This document shows, piece after piece, positions 36,821 through 46,253 of a stretch of DNA of 64,000 nucleotides. Position 1 is the first letter of the stretch, and every line of letters starts with the position of its first letter. Below the pieces are notes generated by a model. That model had not been told where the DNA came from, made no database searches, and saw only the letters and a program-made list of their open reading frames with translations. The stretch is from assembly GCA_040437565.1 (NCBI GenBank), contig JBDOQK010000039.1, positions 186,001 through 250,000 on the forward strand. Direction: 5' to 3'. This DNA comes from Albugo candida (lineage: Eukaryota > Oomycota > Peronosporomycetes > Albuginales). Both the position numbers and the translations under genes were made by a program.

Positions 36821-38352
36821 GTGATCAGATTTCTAGTAGGCAGATTGTAGTCGAGGATACTGCTCGTGCACCGTATCACTCGATCGCGACGCCATCCATC
36901 CAAGAGAAACAGCATCTACAACACGAAGAAAGCGATGACGATTTTCGTCCAATTGTCCAGCATATCAACACCGATGTCAATGAATTTGATCGAGCTACAG
37001 AAATCCGTTTTTTAAGCTTAAAACGCCCACACATGCGCTTGTTCCATACGTCATGGTTCTCTGCACTGTTCGGCTTTCTCGGATGGTACAGCATTCCGCC
37101 TTTGATGCCAGTAATTCGGAATACGTTGGCTTTGACAGATACGCAAGTGCTGAATTCAGACATTGCCAGTACAGCCAGCACCATCATTACTCGAATTGCC
37201 GTTGGACCTCTGCTGGATAAGTATGGACCTCGTGACGTACAAAGCGTGTTACTATGGCTTGGAGCCATTCCGATCGCTTCTGCGGCCTTTGTAACATCGG
37301 CCACTGGTCTCACAATTGTCCGATTTTTCATCGGATTTATCGGATGTATATTCGTGTCGAACCAGTATTGGACAACAATCTCGTTTGCCAGGAATGTGGT
37401 TGGCACCGCAAATGCTATCGTCGCTGGGTTCTCTGTTGCTGGAATCGGATTAGCTTTTTTGATATTACCTTATGTCAATATCGCGCTGGAAAGTAGTTCT
37501 TCTATTTCGGAAGATCTCGCATGGAGACTCACGATCGCTCTTCCGGCATTGTTTCTCGTTATAATGGGATTTCTCACTCGTTATGGGTCCGATTCGAGTC
37601 CATTGGGCAATTGGAAGTCTTATTTGGAAGCAAAGCAAAAGGAATCCCAAGGACATCCAAAAATTGGGTTGCTTCAAGCCTACAAGATTTGTCTGTCTGA
37701 TTCCAATACACTGATTCTAATCGCTCATTACGCCATGTGCTTTGGATGCGAATTGCAGCTGAACAATATGGGTGCTTTATATTTCTACGAAGAATTTCTA
37801 CATCCATCTTGTCCTCAAGATATACGCGTCAATGATGTAGAGAGTTGTCATCGATTGTCCAAGACACAAGCAGCAACAATTGCATCTTTATTCGGCTTGA
37901 TGAATCTATTCTCTCGTGGTGGTGGAGGATTATTATCCGACAAGGTTAATAGTCGTTTTGGAATGAAAGGGAGGCTTTGGATCCAAGCCGCGTTGATCCT
38001 TTCTCAAAGCTGTTTTGTGCTTCTTTTGAGTCGTACATCGTCACTTGGTATCTGCATCCTCCTCTACATCCTTGTCGCTATCTTTGCACAGGCGACAGGC
38101 GGATCCACGTACAGCATTGTCCCTTATCTGAGCGATGCATTCACCGGTGTTGTGGCCGGGCTCATCGGTGCAGGAGGAAATTTGGGAGGCGTTATTTTTG
38201 GCTTTCTATTTCGCAGCGTACAAGATCGTCAGACCGGTCTCCTGTATATGAGCTTTATTATCGCAGTCAGCTCGATCCTAACAGCCGGGCTTTCATTCAA
38301 ATCAAAACTTCCGCCTTCAGCAGCGACCGGAATGGGTAGAACATCGATTTAA
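36817..38352 (+). CDS. MFS transporter of the nitrate/nitrite porter (NNP/NRT2) family
   Basis: 511 aa, single exon, 12 probable membrane spans after a 75-residue acidic N-terminus. NNP features: FHTSWFSALFGFLGWYSIPP (span 1), conserved Arg in TIITRIAVGPLLDKYGPR (span 2), GTANAIVAG before span 5, GLMNLFSRGGGGLLSD with the second Arg (span 8), and the second nitrate signature GAGGNLGG near span 11. The first nitrate signature, normally AGWGNLGGG, reads AGFSVAGIG here, so Trp, Asn and most of the glycines are gone. Substrate may therefore differ from nitrate (inference); loss of nitrate assimilation has been reported for Albugo. Starts after an artefactual gap. Confidence 0.75.
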   Translation: MSDQISSRQIVVEDTARAPYHSIATPSIQEKQHLQHEESDDDFRPIVQHINTDVNEFDRATEIRFLSLKRPHMRLFHTSWFSALFGFLGWYSIPPLMPVIRNTLALTDTQVLNSDIASTASTIITRIAVGPLLDKYGPRDVQSVLLWLGAIPIASAAFVTSATGLTIVRFFIGFIGCIFVSNQYWTTISFARNVVGTANAIVAGFSVAGIGLAFLILPYVNIALESSSSISEDLAWRLTIALPALFLVIMGFLTRYGSDSSPLGNWKSYLEAKQKESQGHPKIGLLQAYKICLSDSNTLILIAHYAMCFGCELQLNNMGALYFYEEFLHPSCPQDIRVNDVESCHRLSKTQAATIASLFGLMNLFSRGGGGLLSDKVNSRFGMKGRLWIQAALILSQSCFVLLLSRTSSLGICILLYILVAIFAQATGGSTYSIVPYLSDAFTGVVAGLIGAGGNLGGVIFGFLFRSVQDRQTGLLYMSFIIAVSSILTAGLSFKSKLPPSAATGMGRTSI

Positions 38353-38429
38353 TCAACAAGGTTAAATGCAGAATGGACATATCCTTATAGCTGACCATCG
38401 CTACTTCTTCATGTCCGATGGAAAGCCTC

Positions 38430-40643
38430 TCACGCAGCTTTCGTCGTATTGGCATCTTTGGCGTGCTCTGTAAGAATACTCGAGACCGTGTCAGCCAGCC
38501 TCTTGATGATCGAGTATTGCGAATTGGTCACAGTCCGAGTCTTTGAATCAAAGCAACACAATGCACCGACAACGATTCCTTCGTCAGACGTAATCGGATA
38601 GCCAAAATAAAAGTGTATGACATTTTTGACTGCATTTTCAAAGTCTTTGAATCGAATATCGGCTGAGGTCGAAGGCACCAATAACGGTTTCGGTGGATTG
38701 TCCATAAGAATGTGCGAGCAAATGGACTGATCTCGAGGCATAACCACATCGTGAAAGGCAGGCTTATTCGAGACGACAATATGCTGTTCTTGAGCGTCCA
38801 AAATTGTGATCGCACCAGCTTCACATTGCATCTCTTTAGCCGCTAATCCGCAAAGAATCTTCAATTCTTCCAAATCCCCAGCAAAGTCTCGGAAACAATG
38901 CTTGCGAATCAAATCAACACGGTCTTGTTCATTTGAAGGCACAGGATGCGCAGGGACTTTTGTATCGCTGTTCCGATTCCGATAGTCGATAGGATAATTT
39001 CGTGATTTGGGAAAAGCAAGGCTGCAATCTTTAACGGATAAATCGTCCACTAGCGCTCGATTTTGCAATACTTCTCTCAGACTCTCAGACTCATTATTAT
39101 CAGCGTCGGCTGTAGCGCCCAACGATGCAAGCCTTTGCGTCAAAGCTTCATCCTCTTCAGGCGAATGATTCTGCTTGTCAAAGGCCAACATAGACTTGAT
39201 CACAATCATCAGAGCGTCCTTTTTTGTGTCATCTACGTTGTCGTATGCTTCTTGCAGCATGTCGACCATAAGGGAAGCACTGGATGTGCCTCGTTCAAGC
39301 ATAGCTTCAATGGATGGAGTTCCATGAACCACACCGTCCAGTGAGTCATAATCACATTCGTCCACAAGCTGTAGACATCGTTCGCACACCCTAATGGAAG
39401 AGATAATGTCATTAATTTGTACATGGTCCATCGTCGAACAGGCTTCGCAGATAGCATTTCCACACAAATTGCATTGTTTTTGCTTCGATCCAAACATGCT
39501 CAGGCGCTTTGTACAGCACGTGCAATATCTGTTTCGGGTCTTGAACGCATTAATATCGGCAAAGATCTGAAACCCGAGACGACGACGTCGAATGACTTCT
39601 GGAAGGCGTGTAGTACCTTGAGCCATTTGGAGCATATGGATCTTACTTTTACCCACGGAATCAGCGACATCCGATTTGTTTTTTTCTCCAGAACGATACC
39701 ATCGCACTTTTTCTGCGGTACAGCGCGCATAGAACTGAACACGAACGGATCGGAGACTGTTTTCCTCTTCTCGAACAAGGTAGCCGCCATAGATCCCTCG
39801 ACGTTGACCCAATTTGCTCGGTTTTGACTTCCTTACTGCCGATTTTTTATCGCTGGGTGCGGTCCCCGACTCCGAGATGCCGTCATCCTCAGTGTTTACG
39901 GTGGCGAAAAGATTTGCAAAACCTGGACATCCGTTCTTTTGACCTTCTAAATCTTCGTCGCACACGAAATCAAGATACCTCCATTCTTCATTCCGCGACA
40001 AAAAGTATGGTCTCGTCCATCGACACGAACGAACAAATACGTCACATTTTTCGTCCAGCGTTTCGGGGTCTTGATTTTCTTGAACGCTGTTGCTCGTCTT
40101 CAGGCCAATGATTTCGGACTGGTGCACAAATCCATGGATGTATCGATCACCAAACATCGCGGTCATAAGAGCATTAAAGGTCGCATCTGTAGGAGCACGA
40201 AGTGTGTGTTTCATTTCTGTGACCGAGCAGTTTTTCACGGTGCCATAAACCAAAACATGGAAGACTCGCTGCTTTTCTTGGCTTTCTTGGCTCGTGAACA
40301 TGGCAAAACCGTTCACATTACTTTGCCATTTCCAATCAAACAAAGTCGGTGCTGCACAAAGTGCATTGAAATTCAGCTTGTCATAGGCTGTGCTCACACA
40401 TTCCGTGATGACGTGCGGCATGCATCGAAAACTTCGGGCTGAGACCTCATTGCGAGCTGGATTGGAGTCTTCTCGATAGACACGATGACTTCGATAGTCT
40501 TCAAGACGACGTTGAGCGTCACTTACTGGATATTCAGAGATTTCTTCTTCGGAGCCGGCTACGGATGGGCAAAAGGAGGTACGAGTTGAAGACCTCATGG
40601 TGTATGACCGTTTTGGAACGAGCTCCGATCTCGAAAGCTTCAT
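38430..40643 (-). CDS. FYVE zinc finger-GAF protein, oomycete type
   Basis: 737 aa, single exon. The N-terminal 330 residues resemble the START-like lipid-binding region common in oomycete FYVE proteins (FRCMPHVITECVSTAYDKLN, TEMKHTLRAPTDATFNALM). Around residues 370-430 there is a FYVE-type cysteine cluster: YCTCCTKRLSMF, KQCNLCGNAICEACS, VCERCLQL. The basic R(R/K)HHCR patch that binds PI3P is replaced by KQKQCNL, so lipid binding is doubtful. The C-terminal third is a GAF domain: LEELKILCGLAAKEMQCEAG, SICSHILMDNPPKPLLVPST, HFYFGYPITSDEGIVVGALC. Probably a membrane-linked signalling adaptor; partners unknown. Divergent from the CFAP74-like gene by 376 bp. Confidence 0.72.
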   Translation of the reverse strand: MKLSRSELVPKRSYTMRSSTRTSFCPSVAGSEEEISEYPVSDAQRRLEDYRSHRVYREDSNPARNEVSARSFRCMPHVITECVSTAYDKLNFNALCAAPTLFDWKWQSNVNGFAMFTSQESQEKQRVFHVLVYGTVKNCSVTEMKHTLRAPTDATFNALMTAMFGDRYIHGFVHQSEIIGLKTSNSVQENQDPETLDEKCDVFVRSCRWTRPYFLSRNEEWRYLDFVCDEDLEGQKNGCPGFANLFATVNTEDDGISESGTAPSDKKSAVRKSKPSKLGQRRGIYGGYLVREEENSLRSVRVQFYARCTAEKVRWYRSGEKNKSDVADSVGKSKIHMLQMAQGTTRLPEVIRRRRLGFQIFADINAFKTRNRYCTCCTKRLSMFGSKQKQCNLCGNAICEACSTMDHVQINDIISSIRVCERCLQLVDECDYDSLDGVVHGTPSIEAMLERGTSSASLMVDMLQEAYDNVDDTKKDALMIVIKSMLAFDKQNHSPEEDEALTQRLASLGATADADNNESESLREVLQNRALVDDLSVKDCSLAFPKSRNYPIDYRNRNSDTKVPAHPVPSNEQDRVDLIRKHCFRDFAGDLEELKILCGLAAKEMQCEAGAITILDAQEQHIVVSNKPAFHDVVMPRDQSICSHILMDNPPKPLLVPSTSADIRFKDFENAVKNVIHFYFGYPITSDEGIVVGALCCFDSKTRTVTNSQYSIIKRLADTVSSILTEHAKDANTTKAA

Positions 40644-41019
40644 GAGTCGCTTACGTTTGTTTTTATTGTCACGCGGAGTGCTGTTTTCTCAACAAAGAGG
40701 CAGATGTCTCGCACGTCTCTTCCTTTTTTAGAATTCTCTTCCAACGTGTCACAAGTATCAGAGGTTCGCTCAGCAGTGCGTGGGTCCATACGTTTCCTGA
40801 ATTATCGACTGCACGGACCCTGGAGGCATCGAGGCTTTTTTTTAATCTCACTAACAAATAAAGCAATTTCTGTGTGGAGAGGTTCCTGAGCTCTGCGTGA
40901 TATTAAGACTATCTCGATACAAAAGTGGATGACTGTAGACTGATTCTCCAAGGTCCATGCGGAGTGCTCCACTGGAGCCTTATTCGTCGGGAGCGCATTA
41001 GCTCCGATATAAATAGAAA
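40644..41019. promoter_or_regulatory. Divergent intergenic region, FYVE/GAF gene and CFAP74-like gene
   Basis: 376 bp between opposite start codons. Apart from short chance ORFs nothing is seen; it should contain both promoters. A GATATAAATAG sequence at about 41006-41016 lies just upstream of the CFAP74-like ATG. Confidence 0.4.
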
Positions 41020-44000
41020 ATGGACGGCACCCAAGAGCGTTTGCAACGCGATGCGTCCGACCATGAGTCTCTGGGGCAATCTCCAGCATCTGAGGAGCCT
41101 AAGCCGAGTCCAGTAAGCTCTCAGGATCCGCATGATCTATTACTGCCCGAGGGAGAAAACCTCATTGGTCTTACTTCACACATCATCAACCAAACCTTCC
41201 AGGCTTTGTACCCCGTGAGTACCGAGACATTTGCTGAGGCAGCTCATAAAGGTTCATCAATTGAGAAGGATGATATACTATCCGATGATACTACCGATGC
41301 AAGTAGTAACGTGCCAATTTTTGAGACTATGTATGATTCTGATTGTAAAGTAAGAAGAGAGCAGATACATCAACGCTTTCAGAATCGCAAACTTGAGGCG
41401 GGACGTTTACTCGAATTGATAAAGGACCGAATGAAGACAGCTATGAGCAAAGATAGAGAAACGGAAGAGTACGCAGAGAAGATTGGGCTCGGTGACTCCG
41501 CGCAGATACTAATTGGTCCATTCGGGTATCAGCTCGAGTCCAAAGAGCTTGAGGATTTTCCTTCATCACTAACTGCTTGTCTTACAAACGCCAAAGGCTA
41601 CATACATAATTATCAAGTGAAGAAAGCCAAGCGAGCTGGAAATTCCGGGACAGATTCCTCGAACGGAACAGCGTCTCGCCCGGGCTCAATTGCCTTCAAG
41701 TCGATCCGTAAGATCAAAGCAAAAAAGTTTGATTGTAGCGATCCCGCAAGGGATGTATCCAATCGCTCAAAAATCAGTGTTAATCAGCAGCACACTGTTC
41801 CGATTATTACGTCCTCTCCTACGCGAATCAAACCAAATGAATTCACCAGAAGAGAAGGTAACTATACGCGGGAAATGATCAAAGCGACTTCCTCGCTCAA
41901 TAACGATCCTCTTTTCAGCGCAACTCCGAATCCCTTACGTTTCACTGAGTATAACGTCACGGGCTCTTACCATTTAATCGTTACCATCCGAAATATAAGT
42001 CGCTTAGGTCGACGATTACGAATTCTTGGACCACAGACTCGGTATTTTTCAATCGATAAGATCAAGTATCCGCGACCTCATGGAGGTGTTGTAGCACCTG
42101 GATTATACGTAGAACTTTGTGTCTGCTTCCATCCCGATTCTAGAGGCGAGTACCTGGATTCTTTGGGTGTGCAGTATGAGAGCGAACCAGGAGGTAGTAC
42201 TGTGAGCTTCCAGGTCCCAGTAATCGCATCTCGATCACCTCCAAAGCTATCGATTTCTGCCAGATTCAACGCATCCCCTTCACTGGTTGGAAGCTCGTCT
42301 ATCACTCGGTACACATGCCTGAATTCCGGAGGAACCGCTTCTTTTCGTCTTTTTACTCTCAAGAGATGGCGTGAGCTCGAGTTGGAAAAAGTTACGCCAC
42401 ACAGCTTCCTTTCCTTTTCTCAGTCGAGCAATGAAAGCTTTCGTTGTCGATACACAGCACTACTCGCTGAGAAAGAGACTGACAACACAGTTTGCGCAGA
42501 GCATTTCAAAGTATCTCCGAGTCATTTTTGTCTTTCGGAAGGCCAGCAAGTCGAATTGACAATTGAATTTTCACCCTTGCGAGCTGGCATCGACCAAGCA
42601 CAATTTATCATTCTCTGCGATAACTGCGTCGCCCAAGCAATTACGATCGAGGGAACCGGGTCATTTGTCAGTGTTCAATTTGGCAGAATAGATGACGATG
42701 GAACTATGAGCGAATCTGAACAATTCACTGACATACAATCGATATATTTCCCCCCGACTCTTATCGGGTTTGTTCCTAGTTCGTCACCAGCAAAAAAGCT
42801 TTTCAATGTGGTGAATAAGACTCCAATCGACCTGCTTTTCTCGTGGGAGATAATCGCAGTAAACGGACTGGAAATCGAGGATGGTCAAAAGTGCTTCCAA
42901 ATTCACCCTTCAGAAGGTGTACTCGGGAATGATACAACTAGCTTTCGATCAACGTTTACACCAGTGAAGCCGGGTACTTTTCGAGGGAAAGCTGTGCTTC
43001 GATTACATCAGATTCCTCCCCAAAGCATCAACGCCGATGTATATGATAAATCGCCATTAATTGATGTCAGAAGCCTGGAGCTTTCTCTAACCGGGGTGGG
43101 TCGAAGCGGGGAATTCGTCATAGAACCACAAGTGCTTTCAATCTCGATGCTAAAGCGTGGGAATGCTCCTGCATACAAGGTATCATTACGAAATGACCAG
43201 AGTGCCCATGTCGACTTTGCGTGGCGGCCCAAACTTACTATCAGGCGCCGTGGCCGCCGAGATAGGAAGCTAGACGATCAATACACTGAGATCTATAGCA
43301 AGCAGACTTCCAACCCAATTGACATCGTATTTGATCCTCCGAGTGGAAGGATCGAGGCACATTCTACCATATCAGTTTCTGTTCTTTTAACACCCACGTG
43401 GTCTGGTCCGTTTTCGATGGCTGTGTCATGCATCATTCCATCATTGACATCAAAACCCGCTTTTGAGCGCTGGCTGTTACTGGAAGGGTGTGTGGAGCAG
43501 CCACAAGTCAGTTTTTTGTTCCCGCATATCGATTTTGGTGTCATTGCATCAACGAGCATAAAGCAAACAATTTTGACACTTCGTAATGATTCCAAACTAG
43601 TAAAAGCAAGCTGGACACTCACTCATTCTGACCCTGTCACCTCTGCGGCTACCTCGACTAAATCGATAGAAAGCAAGCTTCACGATGAAAGTCTAAAAGA
43701 CACAGCAAACACTATGCGAGCATTTTTAAGATACCATCCGAATCAAGGTGTATTGCATCCTGGGATGACCACCGATATTGCAGTCGAATGTCACGGTGGA
43801 GCACAACCAGAGCTTTTTGAGGCATTGGTATCGTGTCAGCTCGAGCCCGAGACGTTATTCACCGGACAAATTGTCCAGAATTTCGCAAAAATCCGAGCTC
43901 GAGCAAGAATCGAAAGTCCAAATGTGTATGTGACACCTCAAACACTGCTTCTAGGGACTACTTACGTGGGTGACTCGGTGAAGAAGACACTGCTTCTAAC

Positions 44001-46236
44001 CAATCTTTCAAGCCTCAGATGTGAATTCAGATGGAGTCAGCCATACGGACCCTCTCTACAATACAAAGTGGAATTTGACCCAGCAATTGGAATCTTGGAA
44101 CCTCATGGAACGGCTTCCACGGAGTTGCACTATACCCCGCTACAGGATGGGGAGGTTTCATTGCTCGTAGCGTGCTCGATAAAAGGCATGGGTTCTCCGT
44201 TGGGTGTCGAGTGCAAGACTATTCAAAAAGGCTTACAGCTACGCTACGAGGTTATAGAATCGTCAGCGATAAAATATGAAGATGTCGAGGTTCAGCTGGG
44301 TGAGTCCAAGACTGAGATGCTCGTAGATAGTACGGGTCCAAATGCTTGCATCTCATTACCAGTGCTGAGCTTTGGAGATCATGTACCCTTAGGCGAGCCT
44401 CGAGCTCTCACACTTTTGGTTCAAAATCACAGTGGCGTTGCGACGTGCTTGAACATATATCCAAAGAGGTACAAGATCGCTACAATAGACGTCCCAAACG
44501 ATACAGAGAATGGAGCTTCCAGGACCGCAAATGACCACCTTCAAACAAGTCAGAAGCGCATGAATCAGCTTCTAGCACTTGACCAAGGACTCGCTATCGA
44601 AATCATCCCAGAAACTGCTCCGATTTTGGCTTGGCAGCAAGCAGTGTTCACGATAACATGCTTTAACAATATGCCGGGCACTTTTGCTGATGCAATTGTG
44701 ATTTCTCCGGTAAACCACGATTCTGTCGAGCTTCCTATGCATGCCACAATCGTGGGATCTCCTCTATCATGGAGCCATCCGGGTAATCCCAAAAATCAAG
44801 TTCCGACACTGGCTTTCGGTCAAGTAGCTGTCTCCTCCCCTGTTCAAGAGCGAATAGCTTCTTTTATAAATCGTACGCCACATACAATCAATGTACGATG
44901 GCGTATTGCTCCCGTCGGCCTAGAGAACATGATTGTCCGTGTATCGATACGTGTGCACTCTACTGGCGAAGCTCGAGTCAAAATCTCGCACAAAGACGAT
45001 ACAGAACCTGACAGTCCTTTTGTTCTCAGGAAAATAGACCATCAAAATCGCTCGCTGAAAAGTGATAGCGTTGATCATCTTACCAGGACATTGGTCCCGC
45101 CGTTCACCAAAATGAATCTGACGATAGCTTTCACACCACCGGCCGTGCCAGCCTCAGTAAAGATGTATCTCATCGGTGATGCGGACTGGCGACATGAAGG
45201 CGATTGGACGGCGCAAAGTCCTGCGAAACCAGTAGGGACAGCTTTACAAGCCGTTCGTATTGCAAATAAGCCAAAGTGCGTGTGGTCAGCAGCTTCCACA
45301 GAGACTGAATGGGATGGTGAACACCAGCCATCTTCTTTGAAACTTCTCCTTGATGCTCAGGTAATCAAACCACAGCTGATTGTCGATCAACTAGAAATCG
45401 GTAAAAAGTTGCCCAAAACCATGAAAGATAGTGTGCTGTTTGAGACATATTGGCCGTTGCTTCCAAGTAAATCATCGGTCAAAGATATGCATCCTTGGCA
45501 CCGGAAAATGATCCACTTGATGAATCCGTGCGAGATACCTCTAACATTTCGTTTAGGCTGCACGGGGCCGTTCAAGTTGATCAAAACACCTCACCGTCCA
45601 AATAGGAATCCCATGCTGGGGAACGAGCTACTACCTCAACGTTTTATGAAGATGGAGCTGTGCATGGTGCTGACGAGTGAAGCTGCTGCTTTTCAACTGG
45701 AGCCTACGTCTTCCAAAGTTGTAGCACATGGCCAGCTTCATATTGAATTTCATCAAGGAACCACCCAGACGCTTCCTCTCGTGGTTGAAATCCAGCGTCC
45801 AATTCTTTTAGTGACTCCAACTGTGCACAATTTCGGCCATGTACAATTGTCTCATCGTCGGTCATTAACACTTAGTCTGGTCAATCCAAAGCCCATCTCA
45901 TTGAACTTTGAAATTCAGCATCTTCCTTTACATCCCGAGTTGATTACCCCAATGCAATCAATGCGTAATGGTGATCTAAATGCATTTCATATCGAGAGGA
46001 CGAGTGGTGTTGTCGAAGGCCCCACAATGTCACTTGCTAGCGTGGGATCTTATCTTCCAGGCTCCAAGTCTCCAGCTGTAGAGTCCACTCTCAAGCCGAT
46101 TGTGCAGTTGAAGATACATTTTGAGCCCCTCGAGTGTTCGCATTATTACAGCTGCTTTCGGTTCCAGGTCGCTTATGGAAATGAGATCGATATATTTCTT
46201 GAAGGGTATGGCACACTATCAGAAAAACCCGCTTGA
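41020..46236 (+). CDS. CFAP74: Large ASH/MSP-domain axonemal protein, CFAP74-like
   Basis: 1738 aa, single exon. After a disordered N-terminus and a charged helix (about residues 105-155) the protein is a chain of Ig-like ASH/MSP domains. Recurring patterns are F-hydrophobic-L-x-N-x-S with FxPxxxG: for example YHLIVTIRNISRLGRRLRIL, VELTIEFSPLRAGIDQAQFI, VYVTPQTLLLGTTYVGDSVK and HNFGHVQLSHRRSLTLSLVN. Such arrays occur in CFAP74, CFAP65, CFAP47 and Hydin, all central-apparatus proteins of motile cilia. Length, the helix before the first domain and the first-domain sequence favour CFAP74, but this is by eye. No membrane segment. It suggests motile flagella (zoospores). Its stop is 17 bp from the stop of the convergent CLC gene. 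Confidence 0.65.
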   Translation: MDGTQERLQRDASDHESLGQSPASEEPKPSPVSSQDPHDLLLPEGENLIGLTSHIINQTFQALYPVSTETFAEAAHKGSSIEKDDILSDDTTDASSNVPIFETMYDSDCKVRREQIHQRFQNRKLEAGRLLELIKDRMKTAMSKDRETEEYAEKIGLGDSAQILIGPFGYQLESKELEDFPSSLTACLTNAKGYIHNYQVKKAKRAGNSGTDSSNGTASRPGSIAFKSIRKIKAKKFDCSDPARDVSNRSKISVNQQHTVPIITSSPTRIKPNEFTRREGNYTREMIKATSSLNNDPLFSATPNPLRFTEYNVTGSYHLIVTIRNISRLGRRLRILGPQTRYFSIDKIKYPRPHGGVVAPGLYVELCVCFHPDSRGEYLDSLGVQYESEPGGSTVSFQVPVIASRSPPKLSISARFNASPSLVGSSSITRYTCLNSGGTASFRLFTLKRWRELELEKVTPHSFLSFSQSSNESFRCRYTALLAEKETDNTVCAEHFKVSPSHFCLSEGQQVELTIEFSPLRAGIDQAQFIILCDNCVAQAITIEGTGSFVSVQFGRIDDDGTMSESEQFTDIQSIYFPPTLIGFVPSSSPAKKLFNVVNKTPIDLLFSWEIIAVNGLEIEDGQKCFQIHPSEGVLGNDTTSFRSTFTPVKPGTFRGKAVLRLHQIPPQSINADVYDKSPLIDVRSLELSLTGVGRSGEFVIEPQVLSISMLKRGNAPAYKVSLRNDQSAHVDFAWRPKLTIRRRGRRDRKLDDQYTEIYSKQTSNPIDIVFDPPSGRIEAHSTISVSVLLTPTWSGPFSMAVSCIIPSLTSKPAFERWLLLEGCVEQPQVSFLFPHIDFGVIASTSIKQTILTLRNDSKLVKASWTLTHSDPVTSAATSTKSIESKLHDESLKDTANTMRAFLRYHPNQGVLHPGMTTDIAVECHGGAQPELFEALVSCQLEPETLFTGQIVQNFAKIRARARIESPNVYVTPQTLLLGTTYVGDSVKKTLLLTNLSSLRCEFRWSQPYGPSLQYKVEFDPAIGILEPHGTASTELHYTPLQDGEVSLLVACSIKGMGSPLGVECKTIQKGLQLRYEVIESSAIKYEDVEVQLGESKTEMLVDSTGPNACISLPVLSFGDHVPLGEPRALTLLVQNHSGVATCLNIYPKRYKIATIDVPNDTENGASRTANDHLQTSQKRMNQLLALDQGLAIEIIPETAPILAWQQAVFTITCFNNMPGTFADAIVISPVNHDSVELPMHATIVGSPLSWSHPGNPKNQVPTLAFGQVAVSSPVQERIASFINRTPHTINVRWRIAPVGLENMIVRVSIRVHSTGEARVKISHKDDTEPDSPFVLRKIDHQNRSLKSDSVDHLTRTLVPPFTKMNLTIAFTPPAVPASVKMYLIGDADWRHEGDWTAQSPAKPVGTALQAVRIANKPKCVWSAASTETEWDGEHQPSSLKLLLDAQVIKPQLIVDQLEIGKKLPKTMKDSVLFETYWPLLPSKSSVKDMHPWHRKMIHLMNPCEIPLTFRLGCTGPFKLIKTPHRPNRNPMLGNELLPQRFMKMELCMVLTSEAAAFQLEPTSSKVVAHGQLHIEFHQGTTQTLPLVVEIQRPILLVTPTVHNFGHVQLSHRRSLTLSLVNPKPISLNFEIQHLPLHPELITPMQSMRNGDLNAFHIERTSGVVEGPTMSLASVGSYLPGSKSPAVESTLKPIVQLKIHFEPLECSHYYSCFRFQVAYGNEIDIFLEGYGTLSEKPA

Positions 46237-46253
46237 CCATCATGTCACCAAGA

